NCBI RefSeq assembly: GCF_040954835.1
Contig: NC_090709.1
Span: 44,214,490 to 44,278,489 of the forward strand
Source of the DNA: Lepisosteus oculatus
Taxonomy: Eukaryota; Chordata; Actinopteri; Semionotiformes; Lepisosteidae
Direction: 5' to 3'
DNA length: 64,000 bases
In this document: piece after piece, positions 55,298 through 64,000 of the stretch
Position numbering within the stretch: position 1 is the stretch's first letter
How the letters are laid out: each line of letters starts with the position of its first letter
Made by a program: the position numbers and the translations under genes
Notes under the pieces: generated by a model
Told to the model about the DNA's origin: nothing
The model's input: only the letters and a program-made list of their open reading frames with translations
Databases searched by the model: none

Positions 55298-55319
55298 GGT
55301 GCCAGCGACCCCTGCTCTT

Positions 55320-55428
55320 GCTTACGGGCACACCCCCTTGAGCACACTTGATCTCGGAAGCTAAACAGGGATGGGCCTGGTTAGTATTTGGATGGGAGAC
55401 CGCCTGGGAATACCAGGTGCTGTAAGCT
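55320..55428 (+). rRNA. 5S rRNA copy with a 10-nt internal deletion
   Basis: GCTTACGGGCACAC at the start, GATCTCGGAAGCTAAACAGG, GGGCCTGGTTAGTATTTGGA, GATGGGAGACCGCCTGGGAA and TGCTGTAAGCTTTT are the vertebrate 5S landmarks. Box A (AGCTAA.CAGGG) and box C (GGATGGGAGACC) of the internal promoter are kept and TTTT ends it. About 10 nt of the loop B/helix III region (before GATCTCGG) are missing, so it is likely a pseudogene as an rRNA, though possibly still an internal promoter. Confidence 0.85.
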
Positions 55429-56122
55429 TTTAAGCGCAGGAGGCGCCCTATCCCCGTTCGCTCGCTCATTCCCCTGTTCACACGTGCAGTGCGGCTTGTC
55501 CGTCTGTTTATTTGTCAGCTTTGGCGAGACACGGGTGCTTGTGTATTAGCGTGAGCGTTTTTTATTCTGATCATGAACAGTTTTACAAGTCCGCAAAGGA
55601 TCGAGGAAAGGTTTATCGCCAGCTGAAAAGAGACAAAGCGCTTCGGCTGTGGAGACTTGTTCTGCTGGCGTTCGGGGAGTCGCGTTTTTCAGAATTGTAT
55701 TGAGATCGTTTTCCACAGAGCTCAGATGTCAAAGCACAGCAGCAGCTCTCCACAGCGATCCTCTATAGCGCTCTTTCAGCTCCGTCCTCATTGGAAGGAA
55801 GCAAGAGTGAAAGGCTGAAGTGAAATAGAGCGGGGACGAAGGCAGTGAAGAGAGAGAACGTGGGAAGAAGAGAAAAACGCAAGGGAAAAAAAGCAGCGTC
55901 GTAAAAGAGGTGACGGAGCTGTCCTCTCTATAAGAAGGAGAAGAAGAAGAGGAACAGAGGATTTGTTTGTCTTAAGTAAGACTTTGTTTTTTGTGGTTTT
56001 TTGGTGTTTTTGGTTGATTTTTGAAGCCCTCCCCTTCAGCCTAGCTCTGTTTGGTGAGGATAGAGACTTTTGTTTTTTTTTTGTTGCTTTTTTGTTGCTT
56101 TCTGAGTCCTGTTTGTGTTTTA

Positions 56123-57583
56123 ATGGAAGGAAAAAACATGGAGGCAGAGAATGTTATTGTAGTGGAGGAGGAGAGTGGTGTAGGAAAGAGAAGGATGAGG
56201 AATTCGGACCGACCCCCCCGGCGGGTTTTTGCAAGGGCGCATACTGTTGTGGTGGATGTGAGCGGCGTGGAGAAACCGTCTGCGGGTGCTATTATCGCAG
56301 CTGTGCACGGCGTCTGTGGGGAGGGCTCTCTTTTTGCCTGCCACCCCCGGACGCCAAAAGAGTTTGAACTGACTCTGGACTCAAAGGAACATGCAGACGC
56401 GGTGGCTGTGGGGCTGGATGTGCAGGGCACACCCTCCTACTGACGCTGGCTGGAGCGGAAGGAGGTAGTGGTGTCCTTCCTCCATTTCCCGGCATATATC
56501 TCAGACGAGACTATCAAGGAGAAGCTGAGTAGCTGGGGGGTGAGAGTGATTTCGGACATCAGGATGCGCCACTACCCCGGGACCACCATTGCTGATGGCA
56601 TGAGGTTTGTTCGGATTCGCTTTCCCGAGCATGTAGCCTCGTTGCCATACAGCATCCGCTTCGCCACGGCAGAGGGGGACCAGTACTTCAGGGTCCTCCA
56701 CGACCTTCAACAAAGGGTGTGTCATGTCTGCCTGGACTCGGGGCACATCGCCAAGGACTGCCCTGAGTTCCTCTGCTATGAGTGCAGACAGCCCGGCCAC
56801 CGCGCCAGGAACTGCACCGCTGCCAAGTGCCCGGACTGCCTCCACGCGCTCATGAGCTGCAACTGCGAGCCGGAACCGGAAGATCCAGCCGCCGCAGGAG
56901 CAGCTGCCCACAACGCCGAGGGGGTTGAAGATGGACTACGGGTAGCCGCTGTAGCTGAGCATGGAGAGTTGCCAGCAGCGGCGCCCCAGGACCCCAGTGA
57001 GCCAGCAACGCCCCAGCCGGTGATGGGGGAGAGGCAGAGGGAGGCCCCTCCAATCCTGGGTACAGCGCAGCAGAAAGGAGCCGGGGACCAGCCAGCATCT
57101 CCACCAGCAGGGGCGCCCCGTTGCCCTAACAATCCTGCTGCATCCCACTCTGTGCCGCAAGAGAAGCAGAGGGAGGTTGCTCCACAACATGCGGCGGTGC
57201 AGCATGGTGCAGCTGAGATCCTACGGGCACCACCACCACCAGAGGCTGCCCCTCAGCGTACCAGTGGGCTTTTGACACCCAAGCCTGTGCAGGGAGAGAG
57301 GCAGAGGGAGGAGGCGACGGCACCAGCACCACCACCACCATCACCGCGGTTCCCCAGCTGTGGGCAAGCCGGGGTACAACCGCCTGGGCCCTCGAAGGCT
57401 GGAATCCAGTGGCACCACGTCAGGCCTCAGCCCAACCTGAAGCCCAGTTCAAGAGTTGTCCGCAGACCCATCCCTGATGTCTCTGCGGTGGCGGAGACAG
57501 GAGGTGGGGAGGAAGCGGCAAGTGTTGGCAATGAGAATGTGGCAGAAAGGGCGGGGGAACTGTCGCGCGGGCCGGAGAATTAA
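56123..57583 (+). pseudogene. LINE ORF1 protein with CCHC zinc knuckles
   Basis: The frame opens at ATG 56123 (MEGKNMEAENVIVVEEE) and runs to 57583, interrupted by one TGA at 56441 (TPSY*RWLERKE). Around residues 200-250 there are two CCHC knuckles (CHVCLDSGHIAKDC, CYECRQPGHRARNC) and a third Cys cluster (CPDCLHALMSCNC). Known ORF1 proteins of this kind coat the element RNA. The C-terminal half is Pro/Ala/Gln-rich and partly repetitive (QREEA-, PQ-type phrases). If the stop was read as a sense codon the protein would be about 486 residues. The ATG is chosen because homology-like wording begins there; the upstream Phe-rich frame looks non-coding. Confidence 0.75.
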
Positions 57584-57593
57584 TTTCACTCTT

Positions 57594-60500
57594 ATGGCCA
57601 TATGCGTGATGGCAACTTTCGCCTCTTTAAACGCCAACGGGCTGAGGGACTGAGCAAAGCTGGGGGCAGTGTTAGCTCTGCTGGGGCGGACGGATGTTGT
57701 CTGCCTCCAGGAGACCTTCTGGGACGAGGAGTGTGTCCGGAAGGTGCGAGCACAGTGGGACGGGGAGCTGTTTTACAGCAACGCATCCGGCCTGTGCAGG
57801 AGGGGGGTGGCTGTGCTGGTGAGGAGGGGAGTGTACGAGAGCGTAAGGCTCCTGCACCGCGACACGTAGGGCCAGCTCCTGCAGGTCTGTCTTGGGTTTC
57901 CTGGACAGTCCGTGCTGCTGAGCAACATCTACGCCCCCAATGGGGAAGCTGAGCGGCTCGCCTTCTTCAAGCAGCTGGAGGCGAGCTGCTTTCAGCAGCC
58001 AGGGCTGGTCGTCGGAGATTTTAACTGTGCACTGAGTGCGCTCGATGTCGCGGTTGGGATGACCTTTAAGAGCAGTGCGGAAGCTCACTGGTTCGTGGAT
58101 GCGTGGCGTCAGGCTTAGTGTGCGCGGAGGGACTTTTCTCGGCGGCAGGTCGTCGAAGGTGTCTTGAGACAGAGCCGGATCGACCTGTTGCAGGGGCACA
58201 TGAGTCTCTTCCCGTGCCTGAGCCAGATGCGCTATGTGTTCATGACCCTGAGCGACCATGCTGTGCTTCACTTTTCTCTAGCAGGGGCACAGGAGGACCG
58301 GTGCCCCGGCCTCTGGTGCTTTAATAAGGCGCTCCTGGGGAGGCTTCATTCTGTCAGGGCATAGAAGACCTTATCCGGCAGCAGCTGCAGTGTCCCCTGT
58401 ATAGGTCAGAAAAGCTGGTCTGGTGGGATAATCTCAAGTACGCCATCAAAGAGTTCAGTATCTAGTATGGCCTGTCCCGGGGGCGGGAGAAGGCCAGGCG
58501 GGAGAGACAGCTTCGGGCTCGGATCACCTCAGAGCTCAGGCTCCTGGCAGATCACGGCGGGGGCTGCGAGCTCTTGCTGGAGCTGAGGGGTGAGCTGCAA
58601 GCCCTGGAGGAGGAGAAGTGGAGAGGAGCCAGGGTGCGCAGCAGAGCCCAGTATCTGGCCGAGGGCGAGAAGAGCACGAGGTTCTTTTTCGGCCTGGAGC
58701 AGGAGAGGCAGCGCAGCTCCTTCATCGAGGAGCTGGTGGGAGAGGACGGTGTGCGGCTCTCTGCCCCCGAGGCCGTTAGGAATGAGGTGTTTTCTTTTTA
58801 TAGCGCCTTGTTCTGGCCGAAGTGGTGGATGAGCAGCAGACCCGGGCCATGCTGGCTTGGGTGAGTACCCGCCTGTCACAGAGCGATCGTGAGCTCTGTG
58901 ACAGTGCGCTGAGCTTGGAGGAAGTGCTTGAAGCACTTCGGGCTCGTCTCCTAACAAGAGCCCTGGGTGGGACGGGCTCTCCTCCAAGCTCTACAGACAC
59001 TTTCAGCAGTCCCTGGGGCCCCTCCTTCTGGAGGTGTTCCAGGAGATTGCCAGGACCGGCGCTCTGACCCCATCTATGAGAAGGGGGGTGATCTCTCTTG
59101 TCTACAAAAAGCAGGGGGATCCCTCCCTTTTGAAAAACTTTCGCCCGATCAGTCTGTTGAACACAGACTATAAGATACTAACTCGTGTTCTCTCCCTCAG
59201 GCTCGGGAAGGTTCTGCCCAGGATCCTGTCGCCTTCGCAGACCTACTGCGTCAAGTGGAGAGACATCGCGGACACGGTGTGCTCCATCAGAGATGTTGTG
59301 GACCTTATGCGGGAGCAGCCGAGGGGTGGATACGTCCTGAAACTGGACCAGGAGAAGGCCTTCGACAGGGTGGAGCATTCCTTCCTGTTTGAGGTCTTGA
59401 AGAGCTTTGGCTTCGGCGAGGCCTTCATCTCCTGGGTGAGGCTCGTGTACAAGGGGATCGTGAGCTGTGTCAAGGTGAATGGTTCCCTCACGAGCTTCTT
59501 TCCAGTGACCTTGCCTGGGGGCACCGCCACCTCGTTGATCTACCAATATGCTGACGACACCAGACTGACGTTGGCAGAGGTGGCGGAGATCTTGGCCATT
59601 TTAGAGGTGGTGCAGGCCTACTGCGCTGCCTCGGGCGCCAAGGTAAACTTGGAGAAGTCTGAGGTCATGCCGGTGGGGAGGGCAGACCTTGCCCCGCTCT
59701 TCGGTTACCCTTTCAGGGTTGAGATGGGTCACCTGAAGGTCCTTGGCATCTACATTAACGCTGATGAGCAGGCCACTGGGCTTCTCCTGTGGAAGGAGAA
59801 GCTCATTAAGATGAGGGCAAATTAAATCGGTGGAGACACAGGTCCCTGACCCTAAAGGGAAGGGTCCTGCTCGTTAACACACTGTGCCTGTCCCTCTTGT
59901 GGTACCCACTGTCTGTGATGCCTCTTCCTGAACGGGTAGAGAATGAGATTAGGCAACTGGTGGTGGGATTCGTGTGGGAGGGGAAGCCTCCGCGGGTCAC
60001 TCATGACACCCTCATTGGGGAAATCTCCAGGGGTGGGCTGAAGCTGTGTGATGTAGGCCTGAAGCTGAAAAGCTTTAGGCTGAAAGTAGTGAAGAAGTTC
60101 CTTGACCTGGATAATGTCAGCATTTGGAAGATTGGTATGGGAAGCTACCTCGAGACTTGCGGGGGCTTGGGGCAGGAGACTCTCCTGGTGAGGCTGACTC
60201 CGGGGTTGATAAAACATCTGCCCTCCTTTTACAGGGAGGTCCTGCTGGCGAGGGGGTAGTTCATGTCCCAGCATGTCTCCTACACGCCGGAGACCCGGGC
60301 CCAGATTCTGGAACAGCCTCTGTTCCTCGACCCCCTGCTGGTGTCTCGATGGAACAGGCAGCTCTACGAGGCTGGCATATCCAAGGTCAAGGATCTTCTT
60401 TATGAAGTAAAGGACGGATTTCTGCCCACCCAGGCTATTGTCGACGCTGTGCGAGAGGTCGACGACGAGCTGCCTGTCATTAAGATCCGTCAGGATTACG

Positions 60501-61092
60501 AGCAGCTCAAACTCGGTCTCCCAGACAGTTGGCTGGAGAAGCTCCATCTACAAGACGGGGCAGCAGGCCCGGCCTGGCCGGAGCTGAGGGTGAAGTGGGG
60601 GGACCGTGGGGTGGACCTCCTGGGGTTCACCACCAGCATGTTCTACAGGCTGATGGTGGCGAAACGCTTCAGAGTGCCGGTCTCAGAGGTGTTCTGGGGT
60701 AAGATCTTCCCCCAGCTCGAGCCAGGGCGTACTTGACGGATCTGCTGGATGGCCTGTTTCGCTCTGTTCGAGGAGCTGTTCTTGACGGGGTGCCCTGGAA
60801 AGAGCTGTTCCTCTTTGGGTACCGCGGGTCTGAGAGGGGGGTTAACGCCATTTTAGTGAACCTCCTCCTCAGCCTAACGAGGACAGCTGTCTGGGATAGG
60901 AGGAACCTCATGATGTACAATGGCCTGAAGCCAGACCTTGTCAGGCTGTGCATTGCCAGGGTGAAGGACTGCTTCTCTCTCAGCCTGGCCTACTGCAGGG
61001 CTAAGAGGCGGATGGCCGACTTTCGCAGGATCTTCTTAAAAAATAACATCTTTGTGGACCTGCGGGAGGAAGGCCTGTACTTCCGGCTCTGA
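57594..61092 (+). pseudogene. LINE ORF2: endonuclease and reverse transcriptase
   Basis: It starts at ATG 57594 (MAICVMATFASLNANGLRD). The endonuclease part (to about 58360) shows LNANGLRD, VVCLQETFW, NIYAPN, VVGDFNC and SDHAVL. The reverse transcriptase (about 58970-59830) shows NFRPISLLNTDYKI, LDQEKAFDRVEH, F.SWVRLVYKG and the catalytic YADDT. The stretch with the usual GVRQGCPLS motif is missing between SFFPVTLP and GGTATSL, so the polymerase domain is deleted in its core. In-frame stops follow NANGLRD, HRDT and AWRQA, and the frame shifts about four times before the C-terminal end at 61092. Confidence 0.8.
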
Positions 61093-61144
61093 GATGGGGG
61101 TGTCTTTGAACAAAAGACACACACGGCTCCACCCTTTTCCACCC

Positions 61145-61576
61145 CTGAATAGCATTGGCGAGTTGAATAGCATTCAATTCACATCGAATAGCATTGGCCC
61201 CTGAATAGCCCCTGAATAGCATTGGCGTAGCTCAGCAGTGGGCCACTGGGCACAATTTCCCACTGTTTCCAGAGTGTAGTGGTTATCACGTTAGCCTCAC
61301 ATGTGGAATGTCCCCAGTTCAAAACAGAGCAGCTTTTTTTGTTGCCATGCACACTGTTTGGGGATTCGCCTAGCGCTGTGATCGAACAGACCCACTCACC
61401 TCTTAGTGTGGCGGGATCTGCACAGTGCATGTCGCAGCGCTTTCTGCTTTCACTTCAATGTGCTTCCTGATGTCAAGTCGTGTGCTGTGCAGAGGCTCTG
61501 AAAGCGAGAGCAATGAAAAAGTGCACAGCGCTGTGAAAGAAAACACAGAGAAGTGAAAGGCAGTCCTTTCTCTAAG
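61145..61576. repeat. Inverted array-unit fragment
   Basis: Matches the reversed unit sequence around Val-CAC and the TCACCTCTTAGTGTGGCGGG block, then a part near the Asp gene flank (AGAGGCTCTGAAAGCGAGAG). It begins with three to four imperfect GAATAGCATTGGC repeats expanded from GAATCGCATTGGC of the unit. Confidence 0.8.
61265..61333 (+). pseudogene. tRNA-Val(CAC) relic
   Basis: GTTTCCAGAGTGTAGTGGTT and CCTCACA (CAC) are recognisable, but the anticodon stem (TTAGC/TGTGGAA), T-arm (AGTTCAAAAC) and acceptor 3' end are decayed. Confidence 0.75.
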
Positions 61577-62029
61577 ACCGGGGTAAAGTTAGCTTGAAGT
61601 TCAAAAATGATTTTGGCACACCTGTAGTGCTTTCGCGAAATCTCTTAGAGTTACAAAAACACTTGCTTTGTGTATAAAATGCATTATGAATGCTTTCTCA
61701 GCCTTCACTTTGCCATTTTTATGACTTTTTTTTACCACGCTCAAATATTGTTTTGTCCATATCTTCACAATGGAAGCACAGAACGTCTTCAAACCAAATG
61801 CATTTTAAAGACCACAACTTGTGGAAATTTCCACATTCTCTACATCAAACTTTCAGTGAGCTAATTTCGTTTTTCATCGATGCGTAATTACGCACTAACT
61901 GGAACCCGGGGGACCGCTGTGTGCACATGTTCACAATGCGAGAAATACTGTTCAATACGGCTTCATGCGAAAAACCCGTATATGACCTTAGGAAGCAGAA
62001 CAGTGCAGTCTCCAATTACCCAGACTGTA
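61577..62029. mobile_element. Fourth foldback arm, shortened
   Basis: Starts ACCGGGGTAAAGTTAGCT like the others and ends after CCCAGACTGTAAG. It has lost the AACCTCCGG segment before the palindrome. It joins the second tRNA repeat family directly. Confidence 0.8.
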
Positions 62030-62205
62030 AGATGACAAGATGAGTTGATGGAAAGAGCACAAAAGTTCAGCTCGTACAATAGGCAACGAAGATCCCAGCG
62101 TCGTCATCGCACATGAAAGGACTGCCTTGCAGACCAACGGCAGTGGGCGGTGCCCTGTAAGAGGGGCAGAGGCGGTAAGCCATGATGCCGAGACGCATGA
62201 AGCGA

Positions 62206-62244
62206 GGGGGATTAGCTCAAATGGTAGAGCGCTCGCTTAGCATG
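62206..62244 (+). pseudogene. tRNA-Ala(AGC) 5' half
   Basis: GGGGGATTAGCTCAAATGGT through CGCTTAGCATG (anticodon AGC) is exact for tRNA-Ala; it then ends abruptly in unrelated sequence (CCCGGTGCTC). Confidence 0.8.
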
Positions 62245-62748
62245 CCCGGTGCTCTCGTTTAGCCTCTGCGACTTCTGACAGGTGCTCCTCCATTGCGGAG
62301 AGAATGTCCTTCAGTTGTCAAGCGTTGAAGGGCCACACCTCCTTCCCAACCTCCCAATCCGAGTGAAAACAGTGCTGATAATACTCTCACGAATTGTTAG
62401 AAGATGTGCTTTTGATCATCGATTGCTTAACAATCACATTTGTTCGACTTGAGCCATCAAGCTCGTAGTTTTCCTTCAAATCTTGAAAGCTCTAAGTGAG
62501 AACATCATAGGCTGCAGGACACCCTGTAACTTGTGTACTTCAACAGAAAGAAGAGCAGACAGCTCCACAATTATGCGAGGCGCAGAGAGCGCAAGGCGAG
62601 CCGCACACGTTTCGCGTGCCGCGTGATGGGAATTCACCAGGCTCGTTCAGTCATTAGTCACATTCCATCGTTTGCCATAAGCAGACGCTGCGAAGTGATG
62701 TGGATATCAGTTCCCAGTCTTGTGGAAGAGGAGGAAAAGAGCACACGA

Positions 62749-62820
62749 GGGCTCGTCCGGGAGTTGAGCCCAGGACCTCTCGCACCCTAAGCGAGAATCA
62801 TACCACTAGACCAACGAGCC
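62749..62820 (-). tRNA. tRNA-Pro(AGG), T-arm altered
   Basis: 72 nt: GGCTCGT/ACGAGCC acceptor, D-arm with GGTCTAGTGGTATG, anticodon loop TTAGGGT (AGG). The T-loop is CTCAACT instead of TTCAAAT with a T-G pair in the stem, so the B box is weakened. It could be functional or newly decaying. Confidence 0.75.
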
Positions 62821-63020
62821 ACAGCAGCACTTTCCGTTTCAATCTGTCAGCGAGCTTGAGGATGGGGGAGAGGCGCCATTCGCTCGTCCAGTCAGACCTT
62901 CATCAATAAGTCAAGAAAGCCGCAATAACACGACTGCCTTGCAGACGAAGGGCAGTGAACTGTGCCCGGTAAGAGGGGAACAAGCGGCACTAGATGACGC
63001 CGAGGCATAAGTCCCAGTGA

Positions 63021-63093
63021 GGGGGGTTGGCTTGTATGGTACAGCGCTTGCTTTGCATGTGGGAGGTAGCAGGATCAATTCCCGCATCCTCCA
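63021..63093 (+). pseudogene. tRNA-Ala(TGC)-like copy, degenerate
   Basis: 73 nt: the acceptor GGGGGGT still mostly pairs with CATCCTCC, the anticodon loop TTTGCAT gives TGC, and the T-arm is AGGATCAATTCC. The D-arm has lost its conserved TAGCTC (TGGCTTGTATGG), which damages the A box. Confidence 0.65.
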
Positions 63094-63510
63094 GGTGTGT
63101 GCTTAGAGCTTGATGTGCCGAAAGGTGTCCTTTAGCCTGTGGTCCCGCCTTGCATGGAGAGCATCGTGCAGCTGTTAAGCGTTTCGCAGCCACGCCCCCT
63201 TTTCATCTTCTCTCTGGCTTAAGCGTCACTCCGCCCCTCTCTCTTGACATTTCATGTCAGCATGTCAGAAGTCCGAGTGACATTTTTAATGGCTGAGTGA
63301 GGGCACGATGCTGAAGCAGAGAGGCCACTTCAGCCACAGAGACTTGTGCTAGGTGAGATCTGAAAGACGGACTCGCAACAGAAACAGACCAAAAATGTAT
63401 CGGTGAGATCAAAAGGCAAATGCAACATTCAGCAGAGGGCGTGTAAAGATTAGGGAACGGGCGACTGAAATCCATGTGAGGCAAACTTTCCGGTGTGTGT
63501 ACTGCAGCTG

Positions 63511-63583
63511 GGCTTGTTGGCGTAATTGGTAGTGCGTCAGTCTCGTCATCTGAAGGGCCTGAGTTTGATCCTCACACGGGGCA
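63511..63583 (+). pseudogene. Elongator tRNA-Met-like copy with anticodon CGT
   Basis: The body follows vertebrate elongator tRNA-Met (GCGTCAGTCTC, ATCTGAAGG, GATCCTCACACGGGGCA), but the loop reads CTCGTCA, giving CGT where Met has CAT. The acceptor has one G-G mismatch and the T-loop reads TTTGATC. A decayed copy; an active threonine-reading chimera is unlikely. Confidence 0.65.
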
Positions 63584-64000
63584 GGGCTGCTTCCTCTCTT
63601 GCTCTTTTCAAACACTTGCGGCAACTGTTCGCTCATAACCACGTCTGGAATGCGTGACCTTTACACGGGCGAGAAGCAACGCCGCATCCCTTTTCTAAAG
63701 AACATTCACATTCAGAAATAAGTCAAGAAATTTGCCATTACTTTCGCTCGCACTGCTGTCAGCCTGCCCATGTTGCCAAAGAAAGATTCACTCGGCGTCA
63801 ACATGACAGAACAGCGATCACTTGAAAACAATGTTCCACACTCCGTAAGCAGGAACTTCAGTGTTTGCAGTCACCCGATATGCCGATAGTCAAAGGAGCG
63901 CAAAACACGAAGCGTCAAAAGACAAGATGAGTTGATGGAAAGAGCGTTGAATTGATGAGCACAAAAGTTCAGCTCGTACAATAGGCAACGAAGGTCCCAG

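Larger units (their letters stand above)
55653..61130 (+). mobile_element. Tx1-like non-LTR retrotransposon (LINE), near full length but dead
   Basis: Leader (55653 to about 56120), ORF1 with zinc knuckles (56123-57583), ORF2 with apurinic-type endonuclease and reverse transcriptase (57594-61092), and a short 3' part ending near 61130. ORF content and protein wording fit the Tx1 clade, whose known members include target-specific elements (Mutsu in 5S genes, Keno in U2 genes). ORF1 has one stop; ORF2 has several stops and frame changes plus an internal deletion. The 3' flank is array-unit sequence with small GAATAGCATTGGC repeats. Confidence 0.8.
62030..64000. repeat. Second tRNA repeat family (about 1.9 kb period), cut by the window
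   Basis: ACAAGATGAGTTGATGGAAA occurs at 62035 and 63922, 1887 bp apart, followed by matching TTCAGCTCGTACAATAGGCA. Inside, the ACTGCCTTGCAGAC block with a following Ala-type tRNA occurs twice about 815 bp apart. It carries Ala, Pro and Met-like tRNA copies, all somewhat decayed. The spacer differs from the 3.38 kb array. Confidence 0.8.

Noticed and set aside
55963-56367. Phe/Leu/Val-rich frame before LINE ORF1
   Set aside because: It is produced by T-rich leader sequence and is out of frame with ORF1.
56501-57344. Minus-strand frames opposite LINE ORF1
   Set aside because: Antisense shadows of the GC-rich, Pro/Ala-coding region.
57672-58271. 199-codon minus-strand frame opposite the endonuclease
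   Set aside because: Antisense of a clearly coding plus-strand region; no motif of its own.

Overview
The window is nuclear DNA from a vertebrate, most likely a ray-finned fish. The evidence is: eukaryotic tRNA genes without encoded CCA and with pol III oligo-T stops, a spliced zona-pellucida (ZP3-type) egg-coat gene, SRCR-receptor exons, a Tx1-like LINE next to 5S rRNA sequence, a fish-type tRNA-derived SINE, Ty3/gypsy fossils and Tc1/mariner remnants. The species cannot be named from the sequence.

Layout. (1) 1-9.6 kb is a large inverted duplication cut by the left edge. Its arms (about 1-3812 and 5225-9578) carry tRNA-Lys(TTT), tRNA-Ala and relics of tRNA-Leu, -Gly and -Asp, and their outer parts hold Ty3/gypsy fossil sequence. 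A third, direct copy of the Lys module sits in the spacer. (2) 9.6-16.3 kb is decayed tRNA-cluster spacer with a LINE tail and a nested Tc1/mariner element that contains a broken transposase. (3) 16.5-21 kb is the only conventional gene territory: SRCR-receptor pieces in conflicting orientations and an eight-exon ZP3-like gene on the minus strand with open, in-phase exons. (4) 21-26.3 kb is AT-rich with a MITE, relics of tRNA-Ser, -iMet and -Arg, and an intact tRNA-Trp. (5) 26.3-30.8 kb is a 4.5 kb foldback element with about 1.5 kb arms, an internal satellite of about 180 bp, and a solo LTR with perfect target duplications in its centre. (6) 30.8-49.85 kb is the main feature: a head-to-tail array of about 3.38 kb units (five complete, one partial). 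Each unit carries tRNA-His, Val(AAC), Phe, Asp and Val(CAC) plus a T-stem-deleted tRNA-Glu relic and a second, broken tRNA-Asp. (7) 49.85-52 kb holds another foldback arm and an inverted, decayed unit fragment. (8) 52-55 kb holds a minisatellite, a possible solo LTR and transposon debris. (9) 55-61.1 kb is a Tx1-like LINE whose leader occurs twice, with a deleted 5S rRNA copy between the two. (10) 61.1-64 kb holds a further array fragment, a fourth foldback arm and the start of a second tRNA repeat family (Ala, Pro, Met-like).

How it works together. The region looks like a tRNA gene factory that grows by tandem and inverted duplication. In each unit the five sound tRNA genes keep complete cloverleaves and nearby pol III terminators, while peripheral copies decay. 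One foldback family with ends ACCGGGGTAAAGTTAGCT lies at every visible edge of the array, so it is a candidate driver or marker of the rearrangements. No prokaryotic, CRISPR or operon-type system is present.
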